Assembly (NCBI RefSeq): GCF_905171765.1
Contig: NC_053390.1
Location: forward strand, 510,243,565 to 510,307,564
Source: Bufo bufo
Taxonomy: Eukaryota > Chordata > Amphibia > Anura > Bufonidae
Direction of reading: 5' to 3'
Length of the DNA: 64,000 nt
Positions within the stretch are counted from its first letter, which is position 1. Each line of letters begins with the position of its first letter. Of the stretch, positions 44,540 to 54,578 are shown piece after piece. The notes under the pieces were generated by a model. The model saw only the letters and a list, made by a program, of their open reading frames with translations, did not search any database and was not told the origin of the DNA. The translations under genes were made by a program, and so were the position numbers.

Positions 44540-46640
44540 GGCTTATTGCACACGACAGTATATTTTCACGGTCCGCAAAACGGGGTCCCGTTTTTCCGCG
44601 ATCCGTGACCGTTTTTTCGTCCGTGGGTCTTCCTTGATTTTTGGAGGATCCACGGACATGAAAAAAAAGTCGTTTTGGTGTCCGCCTGGCTGTGCGGAGC
44701 CAAACGGATCCGTCCTGAATTACAATGCAAGTCAATGGGGATGGATCCGTTTGACGTTGACACAATATGGTGCCATTTCAAACGGATCCGTCCCCATTGA
44801 CTTTCAATGTAAAGTCAGGAGTCCCTTTTATACCATCGGATCGGAGTTTTCTCCAATCCGATGGTATATTTTAACTTGAAGCGTCCCCATCACCATGGGA
44901 ACGCCTCTATGTTAGAATATACTGTCGGATATGAGTTAGATCGTGAAACCTCATTTCCGACAGTATATTCTAACACAGAGGCGTTCCCATGGTGATGGGG
45001 ACGCTTCTAGTTAGAATATACTACAAACTGTGTACATGACTGCCCCCTGCTGCCTAGCAGTATCCGATCTCTTACAGGGGGCCGTGATCAGCACAATTAA
45101 CCCCTCAGGTGCCGCACCTGAAGGGGTTAATTGTACTTTCATATCCCCCTGTAAGAGATCAGGGCTGCCAGGCAGCAGGGGGCAGACCCCCCCCCCCCTC
45201 CCCAGTTTGAATATCATTGGTGGCCAGTGCGCCCCCCCCCCCCTTCCTCCCTCTATTGTAATAATTCGTTGGTGGCACAGTGTGCGCCCCCCCCTTCCTC
45301 CCTCTATTGTAATAAATCGTTGGTGGCACAGTGTGCGCCCCCCCCCCCTTCCTCCCTCTATTGTAATAAATCGTTGGTGGCACAGTGTGCGCCCCCCATC
45401 GGCCCCCCCTCCCTCTATAGCATTAACAACATTGGTGGCCAGTGTGCGGCCTCCCATCTCCCCCCCCCGATCATTGGTGGCAGCGGGTTACTAGCAATAG
45501 TACAATAGTAAAAGATTCATACTTACCTGGGAGCTGCGATGTTCGTGTCCGGCCGGGAGCTCCTCCTACTGGTAAGTGACAGTTCATTTAGCAATGCGCC
45601 GCACAGACCCTGTCACTTACCAGTAGGTGGAGCTCCCGGCCGGACACGAACATCGCTGCAGCCACCAGCAGGTAAGTATGAATCTTCTACTATTGTACTA
45701 TTGCTAAGTAACCATGGCAACCAGGACTGTAGTAGCGTCCTGGTTGCCATGGTTACCGATCGGAGCCCCAGCGATTAAACTGGGACTCCGATCGGAACTC
45801 CGCTGCCACCAATGATGGGGGGCGGGGGGGAGATGGGAGGCCGCACACTGGCCACCAATGTTGTTAATGCTATAGAGGGAGGGGGGCCGATGGGGGGCGC
45901 ACACTGTGCCACCAACGAATTATTACAATAGAGGGAGGTAGGGGGGGGGCGCACACTGTGCCACCAACGAATAATTACAATAGAGGGGGAAGGGGGGGGG
46001 GCCGCACTGGCCACCAATGATATTCAAACTGGGGAGGGGGGGAGGGTCTGCCCCCTGCTGCCTGGCAGCCCTGATCTCTTACAGGGGATATGATACTACA
46101 ATTAACCCATTCAGGTGCCGCACCTGAAGGGGTTAATTGTGCTGATCACGGCCCCCTGTAAGAGATCGGGTGCTGCCAGGCAGCAGGGGGCAGTCTTGTA
46201 CACAGTTTGTAGTGTATTCTAACTAGAAGCGTCCCCATCACCATGGGAACGCTTCTGTGTTAGAATATACTGTCGGTTCTGAGTTTTCACGAAGTGAAAA
46301 CTCAGCTATGAAAAAGCTTTTATGCAGACGGATCTTCGGATCCGTCTGTATAAAAAGTAACCTACGGCCACGGATCACGGACACGGATGCCAATCTTGTG
46401 TGCATCCGTGTTCTTTCACGGACCTATTGACTTGAATGGGTCCGTGAACTGTTGGCCGTGAAAAAAATAGGACAGGTCATATTTTTTTCACGGCCAGGAA
46501 ACACGGATCTCGGATGCGGCTGCAAAACGGTGCATTTTCCGTTTTTTCCACGGACCCATTGAAAGTCATGGGGTCCGCGAAAAAAAACGGAAAACGGCAC
46601 AACGGCAACGGGTGCACACAACGGTCGTGTGAAAGAGGCC
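44540..46640. mobile_element. Giant Harbinger-like foldback element (2101 bp, ~1 kb arms)
   Basis: TTA is duplicated at 44537-44539 and 46641-46643. The ends are GGCTTATTGCACACGAC and, inverted, GGCCTCTTTCACACGAC. The two halves are complementary over much of their length, turning at about 45600 between GTAAGTGACAG and CTGTCACTTAC. Matching landmarks include GCGTCCCCATCACCATGG (44881 / 46229), the palindrome TTAACCCC...GGGGTTAA (45098 / 46103), and C-rich tandem blocks (45190-45440 / 45825-46035). It is non-coding. Confidence 0.85.
45190..45480. repeat. C-run tandem repeat in the left arm
   Basis: About four units of roughly 60 bp contain TTGGTGGCACAGTGTGCG, a C run of 8-12 and CTTCCTCCCTCTATTG. 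The mirror-image block is at 45825-46035 in the right arm. C/G runs could form quadruplex or i-motif structures. Confidence 0.75.
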
Positions 46641-46643
46641 TTA

Positions 46644-47032
46644 CCCAGGCTGCACACACTCCTATTGAACCCTGTTCTGCTTCAATACTGTGTGTTCACT
46701 TCTAATGCTCAAGTCACGGAGAGAGGAGCACATAGTGACTGCTCTCTACCTCCTCCTTCTCTTTCCAATCAACTAAGATCTGATCAGCAGGGTTGGTTTG
46801 GTAAGCCAGATATGTAATTCTGAGGACTTCACTGAAATTGGTGTATTAACTGTATGTCTCCTTTTTCAATCTAACCATGTGGGCAATAAGATGGCCCATA
46901 AGTACAATTTTCACTGTCTAAAAACAGGAATGGATTCTCCCCGTGCACTGATTTGAGTGGTCTCAAAGTCAGGCACCATCCTCTTAATAGCTCTTAAAAT
47001 GCTTTATTATTCACCATAAAAGTATGGAAGCT
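46644..47032. other. Unannotated stretch, probable continuation of hAT element 2 flank
   Basis: It joins naturally to the sequence left of the foldback insertion. No gene. Confidence 0.4.
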
Positions 47033-47415
47033 AGGGATCGACTGGGGGTTAACTACCGCAGATCGCAGCTTCCGCTCATAGAGGTCGTGTGCGGCTATGT
47101 GATTCTGCACCCAGCTCCTGCTTCCTGTATATGAATTAATGAGTTATCTTCATTGGTGGCGCAGTGGCCACAGCCCCTCCCCTCCTCTTGTCCTCCCTCC
47201 TCTCATTGGTGGCAGCAGCGGCACAGGGGGAGGGAGACACTGCTTCCTTCTCCCCTGTGCTGCTATTTGAACACGGATCGCTCTGACAGCAGCGTGATCC
47301 GTGTTCCCGATTCATTATTGGAATATCGGCAAAATAGATGCCGATACCGATAACTTTTAAAATCCTGAATATCGGCCGATAATATCGGTAAAACCGATAA
47401 TCGATTGATCCCTAA
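47033..47415. mobile_element. MITE with TAGGGATCRA ends
   Basis: The left TAGGGATCGAC and the minus reading of the right end TAGGGATCAATCG are imperfect inverted repeats. The right half has ATATCGGCCGATAATATCGG-type palindromes. No target duplication is fixed. Confidence 0.45.
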
Positions 47416-48039
47416 AGGAAGCTTCAGACATAATCCCTGGCTGTCAGATGGGAGTATGCCAAAGCTATACTGATTGGTGAATAGTCAGAGATGCGCTTTT
47501 GTTCTATCTCTAATGAAGAGACCCTAGGTAGTAAAGGGGAGCTCATAAAAACAGACTTATGGCTAGCTCCCTTCCTATCTACTTTAGTGAACATTACTGA
47601 GTATTACTGTATGGATTAGTCTTTCATTAGCTTCAGCCTTATATGAATTCAGTGTGTATTTCAGTTTTCTATAAAGAAGGATAAGGACCCTGGCCCTAAG
47701 ATTAACCACCGATCATTCCAAGACCTTCCTCACCCAGAATTCTTTGATGCGAAAAGGTAGCGTGAAGGTGATGAAGCACCAGAGATCACTTCTGAGGAGA
47801 GAGTAACGTTCCAAGTGGTTCATAATCTAAGAAATTCACATTAGGAACGATTGAAATACCTTACGAGTGAGTTCCTGCTACATTATCCTTTGCTGCAGAT
47901 AGTCTTTGCTCTGCTTCTCTGATTCTGGAGGCATGTGACACCACCTCCATTTGCAAGGCCTGAAATGTGGTAGTGATGTTAGAAGCCTGGGTGTTGGATG
48001 TCGGTGTAATCCTCTTTGCAACTGCAATGCCCAGCTTGT
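47416..48039. other. Unannotated stretch
   Basis: No gene or element end could be supported. Confidence 0.4.
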
Positions 48040-48640
48040 TATAAAGTCAGGCCGGACTGGAGCGCAGCGGTTGGGGAGGACGCGCATGAAGAGGCCGGGC
48101 GGTGAGGGACCGGTGAGGAAAGGGTGAGTTGTTTGTGGGGGGCGGTGTAAGAGGAAAGGCGGGAGTTGCCAGGGGCGGCGGGGGGCGTGGCCGGAGCGGA
48201 GAAGGAGGAAGGAGGCGGAAGTGAGGTCAGTGCGGCCAGGGGATCCAAACGCCCACCCACCCGACCCTATTGGAGGTGGAATGGGGAGAGCGTTGTTGTG
48301 TTATATGTCGCGGCAGTCGTGGAGGCGGGGGAGGTCCTTGAAGTGGAGGAATATGGTGGTACCTGAGGATGGGAGGGCCCCGCGGGAGGGGCTGGACTCT
48401 CATTGAGGAGCTGGTAGGAACTAATTACGCGTTCCATCAGTTGCTGCCTCCGAGCTGGGTTCAACGGCTGGGGGCAAGATGGAGACGCAGGTGTTCCAGC
48501 GTTTATGGAGTTATTGGGGCTTCTAGGACCTCCCTCGTCATGTGTTAACTTATGTTATTTATTTTGTATGTATTCAATAAACGGCTGCTGTGGCCGATTA
48601 AATCCAAGCAGTGGTGTGGTGTGTTTATTTCTTGGGTTAG
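48040..48640 (+). other. GC-rich island followed by a polyadenylation-type signal
   Basis: 48050-48480 is much richer in G, C and CpG than its surroundings, with GC-box-like GGGGGCGGTG and GGGGCGTGGCC. AATAAA lies at 48576-48581 and a GT-rich run GTGGTGTGGTGTGTTTATTT at 48611-48630, a classic 3' end arrangement. There are short open frames but nothing recognisable. It may be an LTR, a retrotransposon end or a short transcription unit; I cannot decide. Confidence 0.35.
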
Positions 48641-49104
48641 GATGTAGGGTGGGGGTAGGATGATGGTTGAGCTAGTGGGACCGAACAAATAGCCAGTGCC
48701 CTCTTCATGATTCTGGAGATGTTGCAAACTAGAATCTGAGTCTTTTTCATCCTCTGAGTGGTATGCCGATAAGGTTTGATTTTCTTTAGCTGGGGAGGTG
48801 CAGCTTTTATCTTATGGTGGGAGACACGATAAGTAAAAATTAGTCAGAAGGTCCTACGTCTATGAAATGTGAACAATGAGACTACTGAGATCAAAGTCTT
48901 CTTGACTCAGGGCAGAATATATGTAGATAGCTGCAGAGTTTGGTAAGATAGCGGGGTGGTAGAAGAGCTCTTCTATCCCTGTGTTCTTGGCAGCCCCGAA
49001 ACTGGAAGTCCTGGAGCTACTAGTACTATTACTATTGCCCTGAAATGCTGTATATAACAGACAGTCTGGAGCCTCCTAAAACTATATCTAGTTCAGGCTT
49101 TTTA
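48641..49104. other. Unannotated stretch next to the DIRS relic
   Basis: Probably 3' sequence of the DIRS-type relic that follows, but no motif could be confirmed. Confidence 0.35.
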
Positions 49105-49935
49105 ACACACGCTGGGCAAAAAGGGTGGGGTTGGGGGGGATGGACAGATGCATAGGCTAGCTGAAAATTTCACATCTTGGTCAACGCATCTACACCTACT
49201 CCTCCATTGTTGAGTGAAAGAGAGAAGAACCTCTGTAGTTTTGTATTTTTGGCTGATGCAATCTATTTGGGGAACTTGCCACTTCTCTATTAACTGAAAA
49301 AAGACTTCTGTTTTCAGGCTCCACTCCCCTGGATCTAACCAGACTCTGCTCAGAAAATCTGCAGATGAACTGCTGATAGGGATCACAGATTTTTTTTGTG
49401 CCAGAAGAACTTTTTTTCCTGTGACTTCCTGCAGTTCCTTGCTCTTTGTGCTTCCCTGGTGATTTAAGTATGCGACCAGTGATGGCCAGTTCGCATTGTT
49501 CGCCCGCGAACATATGCGGGCTGCCATCTTTTTTCACAAGTCCGGCGAGGCACAGGTAAGCCCTTACCTGTGCCTGTGCACGAGCCGGTCTGAAAACAAG
49601 TGCGGTCAGCGGGAGCAGGCAGTTCCGAGAACAGCCACCGGGGGCCTTCATTGGGCTGTTTTCGGAACTGCCTGCCCCGGCGACCGCATTTGTTTTCAGA
49701 CCGGCTCACGGCACAGGCACAGGTAAGGGCTTACCTGTGTTTCGCCGGACTTGTGAAAAAAGATGGCAGCCCGCATATGTTCGCGGGCGAACAATGCGAA
49801 CTGGCAATTCACTGTATGCGACCACAGAGGTATTGTCGGATTTTATTTGGACACTTCCCGTAACCGTTCTGAAGTCAGGGCTTTTAACACTTTCCATACT
49901 GCCAGAAGTTCTTTTAGATTTGGAGACATAGGGGT
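49105..49935 (-). pseudogene. DIRS-type retrotransposon RNase H relic, split by a MITE
   Basis: On the minus strand the piece above the insertion (49935-49815) reads KELLAVWKVLKAL in one frame and then VQIKSDNTSVVAY in another. These are the Glu and Asp regions of a DIRS-type RNase H. Below the insertion (49468-49105) the frame continues with NHQGSTKSKELQEV, SSADFLSRVWLDPGEWSLK, FFQLIEKWQVPQID and LLSFTQQWRSR, typical of the C-terminal part. One frameshift lies upstream of the insertion. The MITE and one copy of its target duplication interrupt what was a continuous frame. Confidence 0.75.
49477..49814. mobile_element. hAT-type palindromic MITE (338 bp) with 8 bp target duplication
   Basis: TATGCGAC is duplicated exactly at 49469-49476 and 49815-49822. 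The ends are CAGTGATGGCCAGTTCGC and, inverted, CAGTGAATTGCCAGTTCGC. Complementarity continues for about 130 bp per arm (including CGCCCGCGAACATATGCGGG), so the element is nearly a perfect hairpin around a short centre at about 49645. Confidence 0.9.
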
Positions 49936-49959
49936 CATTTATTAAGACCAGCGTTTAAG

Positions 49960-51565
49960 CTCAAGGAGGGTGGTCCCCGCTGTTGCTGCCTACTCCGAGA
50001 TTTCTAATGTCAGTGGTGGTGAAGGTGACGATGATGACGTGTCGATGGACATCACGTGGGTGCCCACAAGAAAGGAAGAGGAGGGGAGTTCAGAGGGAGA
50101 GACGGAGCAGCAGATAGGGAGGAGAAGGAGGAGAAGCAGGCAGAACCCGCAGTGCACAGGAGGCAAAAAGAAGACTGCAAATGTATCTGGAGCGAGCCAT
50201 CCACCATGCACAGTCACATCTTGCGCTCCCAGGACGCCGGCAACATGGCTCCGCAGTGTAGGCTTTTTTTTAACGTGTCAGCTGCTGATAATAGTGTTGC
50301 CATCTGCAGCCTGTGCTGTCAACACATAAGTCATGGTAAGCCCAACACTCACCTAGGGACGACCGCCTTAATAAAGCACCTGGCCTCCCATCACCGAGCC
50401 CAGTGGGAGCAACGCTGTCAGAACCCGCAAAGCCACACTCCTGGTGCTCCACGTCCTGCCTCTTCTCCTTCTCCTCTCTCCTCCTATTTGTCCTCCACTC
50501 TACCTTCCACCGTGCCGTCGTCGCGTTCATCTGGCACAAGGCAGGCTTCTGTGGCCCAAATGTTCCAGCGTAAAAAAATTATGACGCTGGATAATCCTCT
50601 TGACCAACGGCTGACCTCTGGCTTGTCGGAACTTCTAGCCCGCCAACTACTGCCATATAAATTGGTGGACTTGGAGGCCTTTAGAAAATTGGCCCACCGC
50701 AATGGAAGGTCCCTGGAAGGAAATATTTCTCCCAGAAGGGCATCCCTGAACCATATGGCCATGTTCAGCGGCAAGTTAATATATCTCTGGCACACAGTGA
50801 TACATCTGACCACAGACACGTGGTCTAGCAAACAAGGGCAGGGAAGGTACATAACTTTTACTGCCCATTGGGAGAACCTTCTGATGGCCGCTAAGCTTGT
50901 AACCCGTGGCACCCGTGTGGATTTGGTGTTACCGCCACGGATAGCATGCAGGCCTGCCTCTTCTTCTCCTCCTCCTACTCCATTCTCCGCCTCCTCCTCG
51001 GCTAACTCCTCCTTTTCCACTGCTACCGCCTCTTCCGCTGCACCCCCCAAGCTCCCCAGAACCTATTGGACGTGCCAAGTCTGTTGTGCCTGGAAGCCAA
51101 GAGCCACACCGGTCCTGCACTCCTTTCAGCTCTGTGGTCACAGGCCCATCAGTGGCTAACCCCGCTCAATCTGACAGTTGGTAAAATGGTGTGCGACAAC
51201 GGTGCCAATCTGCTGAGCGCGCTGAAACAGGGCAAAATGACACATGTCGTGAATGGCACACGTCCTTAACTTAGTCATGCATCGATTTGTTGGCAAATAC
51301 CCAGGGGTCCAGAACATCTTGTGGCAGGCCAGGAAAATCTCTGGCATTTTAGAAGATCTTACACGGCCATGGCTCGCCTTCCTGACATTCAGTGGCGACA
51401 CCACTTGCCTGTCAGAAGTCTGATTTGTGACTGCCCGACGAGTTGGAACTCCACCTTGTATATGATTTATAGGCTTCTCCAGCAGAAACGTGCCATGAAT
51501 GACTACATGTACGAACTCTGCGGCAGGACAGGTTCTGGGACCTTAGTTTTTTTTTACCGCGCCAG
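49960..51565 (+). pseudogene. hAT transposase relic 3, N-terminal and central parts, BED finger
   Basis: The main frame opens at 50056 and runs to 51159. After an acidic, Arg/Lys-rich start it has a BED finger with Cys84, Cys87, His108 and His113 (ICSLCCQH...LIKHLASHH), which would bind element ends. Next come LDQRLTSGLSELLARQLLPY and VDLEAFRKLAH, then HLTTDTWSSKQGQGRYITFT with the first catalytic Asp at 254. A Ser/Pro/Ala low-complexity stretch (50950-51050) follows, then a frameshift. Further pieces are VGKMVCDNGANLLSALKQGK (second catalytic Asp, 51179-51240), RFVGKYPGVQNILWQARKIS (51285-51345), then CPTSWNSTLYMIYRLLQQKR and AMNDYMYELCG to 51530. It is cut at 51565 by the LTR retrotransposon; the C-terminal part resumes at 57726. 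Confidence 0.85.
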
Positions 51566-52142
51566 TGTAACATTCCAGAGTTATGTTACAAAACTCTTTC
51601 ACCCCACTACAACCTGTTAAGTGTATTTACCTTGTCATCTAGTGTTATTTTATCTAATATTCTCACAAATGTGCATTCTAAGCCTTGTAAATGTAATTTG
51701 CTGTCATTTCCATGTTCACCAGCAGGTGGCAGCAATGTGTTACCAGGGACTTAGTTCAGTTTAGTGTTTCTAGACTGGAATAGTACATTCCAGTTTAGCT
51801 CCCCCTCTGTGAGGAGGTACGGAATGTTCCCACATCCTGCCTCATGGGTGGCAAAGGAAGTTCAGTTAGTGTGCCAGCCACCCCGGCTAGGGGAAGGCTG
51901 TGCAAGTAGGAGCTCCCAGTTCTAGGGATCCAAGCCAGCATCTTGTCTTGGCTGAGACAAAAGATCATCATTCCCAGTCTGAGCCCTTCAGCCTCAGCTG
52001 GTTGAAAGCAAGCAGCCACCTCCAGTATTCCAGGAAGAAGCATACCCTGTGAGCCAACTGTGAGTAACGTCCAGAGACCAGGAGAAGCCAAATTCCTCCT
52101 CAGCTAGTCAGTCCCCAATACAGCAGAAGATAGTGCAGAAGA

Positions 52143-52148
52143 TATAAA
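52143..52148 (+). promoter_or_regulatory. Candidate TATA box in the 5' LTR
   Basis: TATAAA preceded by AGAAGA lies about 160 bp before AATAAA within the LTR. The same hexamer is kept in the 3' LTR at 57205-57210. Assignment is by position only. Confidence 0.45.
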
Positions 52149-52305
52149 TTCCTGCCACATTACAGAGCCACAAGCAGATGACTTATCCTGTAAAGAGCTC
52201 CAGGCACATGATAGAAGCAGAAGAGATAGATTCCTGACATACATTGCCAATACCTGCTGGGACTTCAGACTATTGCTGTATCTCACTTGGATGAAAGCTG
52301 CATAT

Positions 52306-52311
52306 AATAAA
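52306..52311 (+). promoter_or_regulatory. Candidate polyadenylation signal in the 5' LTR
   Basis: AATAAA follows the TATA box by about 160 bp. In the 3' LTR, where it would be used, the aligned hexamer is AGTAAA (57368-57373), a weaker variant. Confidence 0.45.
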
Positions 52312-52671
52312 GACCAGTTTGAACTATATTCCAAGTCTGGATCTCAATTATTGCTGCAAATCCCTCAATTACTCCTACTAGCAACACATTCATTTTATTG
52401 CAAGTGAGCCAGGATCCAGGAGTCCAGCCGTACCAAGGTAGGAGACACTGTTGACACTATTACTGCTACCATACAGAGACATTACCCCACTCAGGCATTC
52501 CTAACCTGGTACGTGAGTTACAACACCTTAAAGGGCCCTGTGACTGTACCTTGCGCACGCTGCAATTGGCGTCACGAACAAAACTATTAACCATCATTTA
52601 CACCTGACCCAGTCATTGCATATTATAGCGTCAGAGTGCATTATTCTAATCTGGCTTACTGCATATTTTGG

Positions 52672-52775
52672 AACAGGATCGAGCTGTGTGCCAACAGGAT
52701 CCGAATCAAATTGTGTGCCAACAGAACCGGATCCAATTGTGTGCTTAACTGGATCAAATTGCATATTTCACAGTA
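52672..52775 (+). repeat. Four short direct repeats just inside the 5' LTR
   Basis: Units of about 22-28 bp containing AACAGGATC...TGTGTGCC recur at about 52672, 52697, 52720 and 52748 with decay in the last. They lie where a primer-binding site and leader/packaging sequence would be expected. No clear tRNA complementarity could be assigned. Confidence 0.5.
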
Positions 52776-53126
52776 CTGCAAGACCTACAGATTTTCAGGG
52801 TTTTTGCACAATTTACTTTATTGCTTTATTGCTGTGCCAGAAAGCACCATGCAGTGCCCACGAGTACTCAAAGGGTTAATTTGCCGTATTCGCAAAATGG
52901 CGCCGCCTCTCCATGCCTGTCGGAAGCGGGAAAAGTCAAGAACGCCCTCTCAAGAGCGCGAAGATGCCGAATACGCCCCCCTAGAAGCGGGAAATCTAAA
53001 CCCTGCCCACCAAGAACTTTGTATTGTGTGCCAAGGGAGTGAAGTCTCCTCCCTCTGGGCCCCACCCTCACTTCCTGAAAGCACCCCGATAGTGGAGCCA
53101 AGGAAGATGGCGCTCCCTTCACCAAG

Positions 53127-54578
53127 ATGGAACCAGATGTTTATTGGAGGAGAGCCAGTATACGAATTCAGCTTTCTCAATTGGTGAAGAGAAGTGGTCC
53201 CTCCGTTTTTGCCGCAAGCCCGGAGGCAGTGGATCCCTCTGCGGCTACGGAGCCTGCAACCCTGATTCCTACCAGCGTCGAAGACGAGAAGGCCGCTGTT
53301 ACTGTTCTCGTGGAAGAAGACACGACTCCAGTCCAGTCCTCGGAGGCAGTGGCTCCCTCCGCCACTACTGCTGACAGCGTCGAAGGCGAGACGTCCCCCA
53401 AGATGGCCGCCAATGCTGAGCCTGCTCCCGCGGAGGACGCCGCTGACACATCCACCCAGGCCTTGGACCAGCCTGCACCGCGGATGGCACCTAAAGCCCG
53501 CGATGACCACCAGGAGGCACTGGAACCGGCCGCCCGGCCGCGACATCAGGTAGGAGCAGACGCGCTCCCTGAGGCCCAGGCCCGGTCCGTACTTGCCCCT
53601 GCACTGCTTCCCGTGGGTCCCAATAACTCTAACAGGCCTTGGCCTGCTCCGCCAAGGACACCTACTGGTGCGGCGGAGGCGGCCGGTACTTCCACTCCGC
53701 CGCCCAGTGCTGCTACTATTACCAAACTGAGATGTCTTAACCCCGAGGTCCCTTGGGAGATCACCGCTTATGCCCAGACGGCCTGGGAGTACAAATACGC
53801 AATAAAAGAGTGGGTGAAGCAAGTAGTAGACGACCCCCAGCCAGAAGACCCCAAATTGGCCAGGCGCACTGGGACTGTGCTCTGGTTTTCAGTGGAGAGA
53901 GGAGTGGGGTTCCTGCAAGATAGTCACTCTGGTTCAGAGATCTTTGTGGGCCGCCGCTCTGTGAAACGACATTATCAACCACAGGCCCGTCACAACCTGT
54001 ACACAGGGGATCAGGTAGAATACACCCCTATGCGCTCAGTCCAAGGCCCCTTTGCTGCCGGTGTGACCCTGCTGGCTAAACCATTAACCCCTGCAGTCAC
54101 CCCAGAGACCTGGCAGGACGACCCAGGCTCTGCAGGGAAGGTCAGATCTCTGCAAGAAACCCCAGACGGCTGGATGCGTTTCAGAGAACAACCCCAGCCA
54201 GAACCTGAACCTCTCATCCCTGACCTGGCCGCACCACCAACGCTGCGGGTGGGCCAGATAAATAACTCTGTGCTGACATTTAACCCCAGGGTGCAACCAT
54301 ACGTTCTTCCTTGGAAGCTGCCCCAGGCACCTGCAAGTAGCCTTCCAGAACCCCTTCAGCCGGAGGTTTTTACCGCCTCTGCACCGGCTAGGGATCCCGG
54401 CTTGCAGCATGTCACAGCTGCTTTCTCCAGGCTGTCTGCACAGCCAACTCCAAAAGCCACCACTAGAGGGCAGTGGCGCACCACTACAGCTGCAACCCTG
54501 AGCTACCAGAGGCAAGAGCGCCCCCTGATGCGCTTTAGTAGCTCAAGCAGCAAGGAGGACATGGATGTTCTTCTCTAA
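53127..54578 (+). CDS. Cold-shock-domain (Y-box-like) protein of an LTR retrotransposon
   Basis: An intact 483-codon frame starts at an ATG in good context (A at -3, G at +4) after an in-frame TGA at 53076-53078. Residues 1-200 are Pro/Ala/Glu-rich and low in structure, with an internal duplication (SPEAVDPSAATE versus SSEAVAPSATTA). Residues 205-240 look alpha-helical (WEITAYAQTAWEYKYAIKEW). Residues 247-318 form a cold-shock domain: TGTVLWFSVERGVGFLQD (RNP1-like), SGSEIFVGRRSVKR (RNP2-like), GDQVEYTP and GPFAAGVTLL, matching the OB fold of bacterial Csp and animal Y-box proteins. The rest is Pro/Gln-rich. There is a single Cys (203), so no zinc knuckle. It may act as a Gag/nucleocapsid-like RNA-binding protein or a captured host domain; function is inferred only. 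Confidence 0.85.
   Translation: MEPDVYWRRASIRIQLSQLVKRSGPSVFAASPEAVDPSAATEPATLIPTSVEDEKAAVTVLVEEDTTPVQSSEAVAPSATTADSVEGETSPKMAANAEPAPAEDAADTSTQALDQPAPRMAPKARDDHQEALEPAARPRHQVGADALPEAQARSVLAPALLPVGPNNSNRPWPAPPRTPTGAAEAAGTSTPPPSAATITKLRCLNPEVPWEITAYAQTAWEYKYAIKEWVKQVVDDPQPEDPKLARRTGTVLWFSVERGVGFLQDSHSGSEIFVGRRSVKRHYQPQARHNLYTGDQVEYTPMRSVQGPFAAGVTLLAKPLTPAVTPETWQDDPGSAGKVRSLQETPDGWMRFREQPQPEPEPLIPDLAAPPTLRVGQINNSVLTFNPRVQPYVLPWKLPQAPASSLPEPLQPEVFTASAPARDPGLQHVTAAFSRLSAQPTPKATTRGQWRTTTAATLSYQRQERPLMRFSSSSSKEDMDVLL

Larger units (their letters stand above)
51566..52663 (+). mobile_element. 5' LTR of the cold-shock retrotransposon
   Basis: 1098 bp. It aligns along its whole length with 56634-57725. 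It contains a TATAAA at 52143-52148 and an AATAAA at 52306-52311, a sensible promoter-to-polyadenylation spacing for a U3-R-U5 layout. The first 350 bp or so differ from the 3' LTR much more than the middle does. Confidence 0.88.

Noticed and set aside
45011..45494. Frames with repeated RWWHSVRPP / GGRTLCHQR peptides
   Set aside because: Products of the C-run tandem repeat in a foldback arm, present on both strands.
50484..51050. A 188-codon minus-strand frame with poly-Glu/Gly
   Set aside because: Antisense of the Ser/Pro-rich hAT transposase region.
52950..53822. A 290-codon minus-strand frame opposite the cold-shock ORF
   Set aside because: It is a shadow of a GC-rich coding strand; no recognisable domain.
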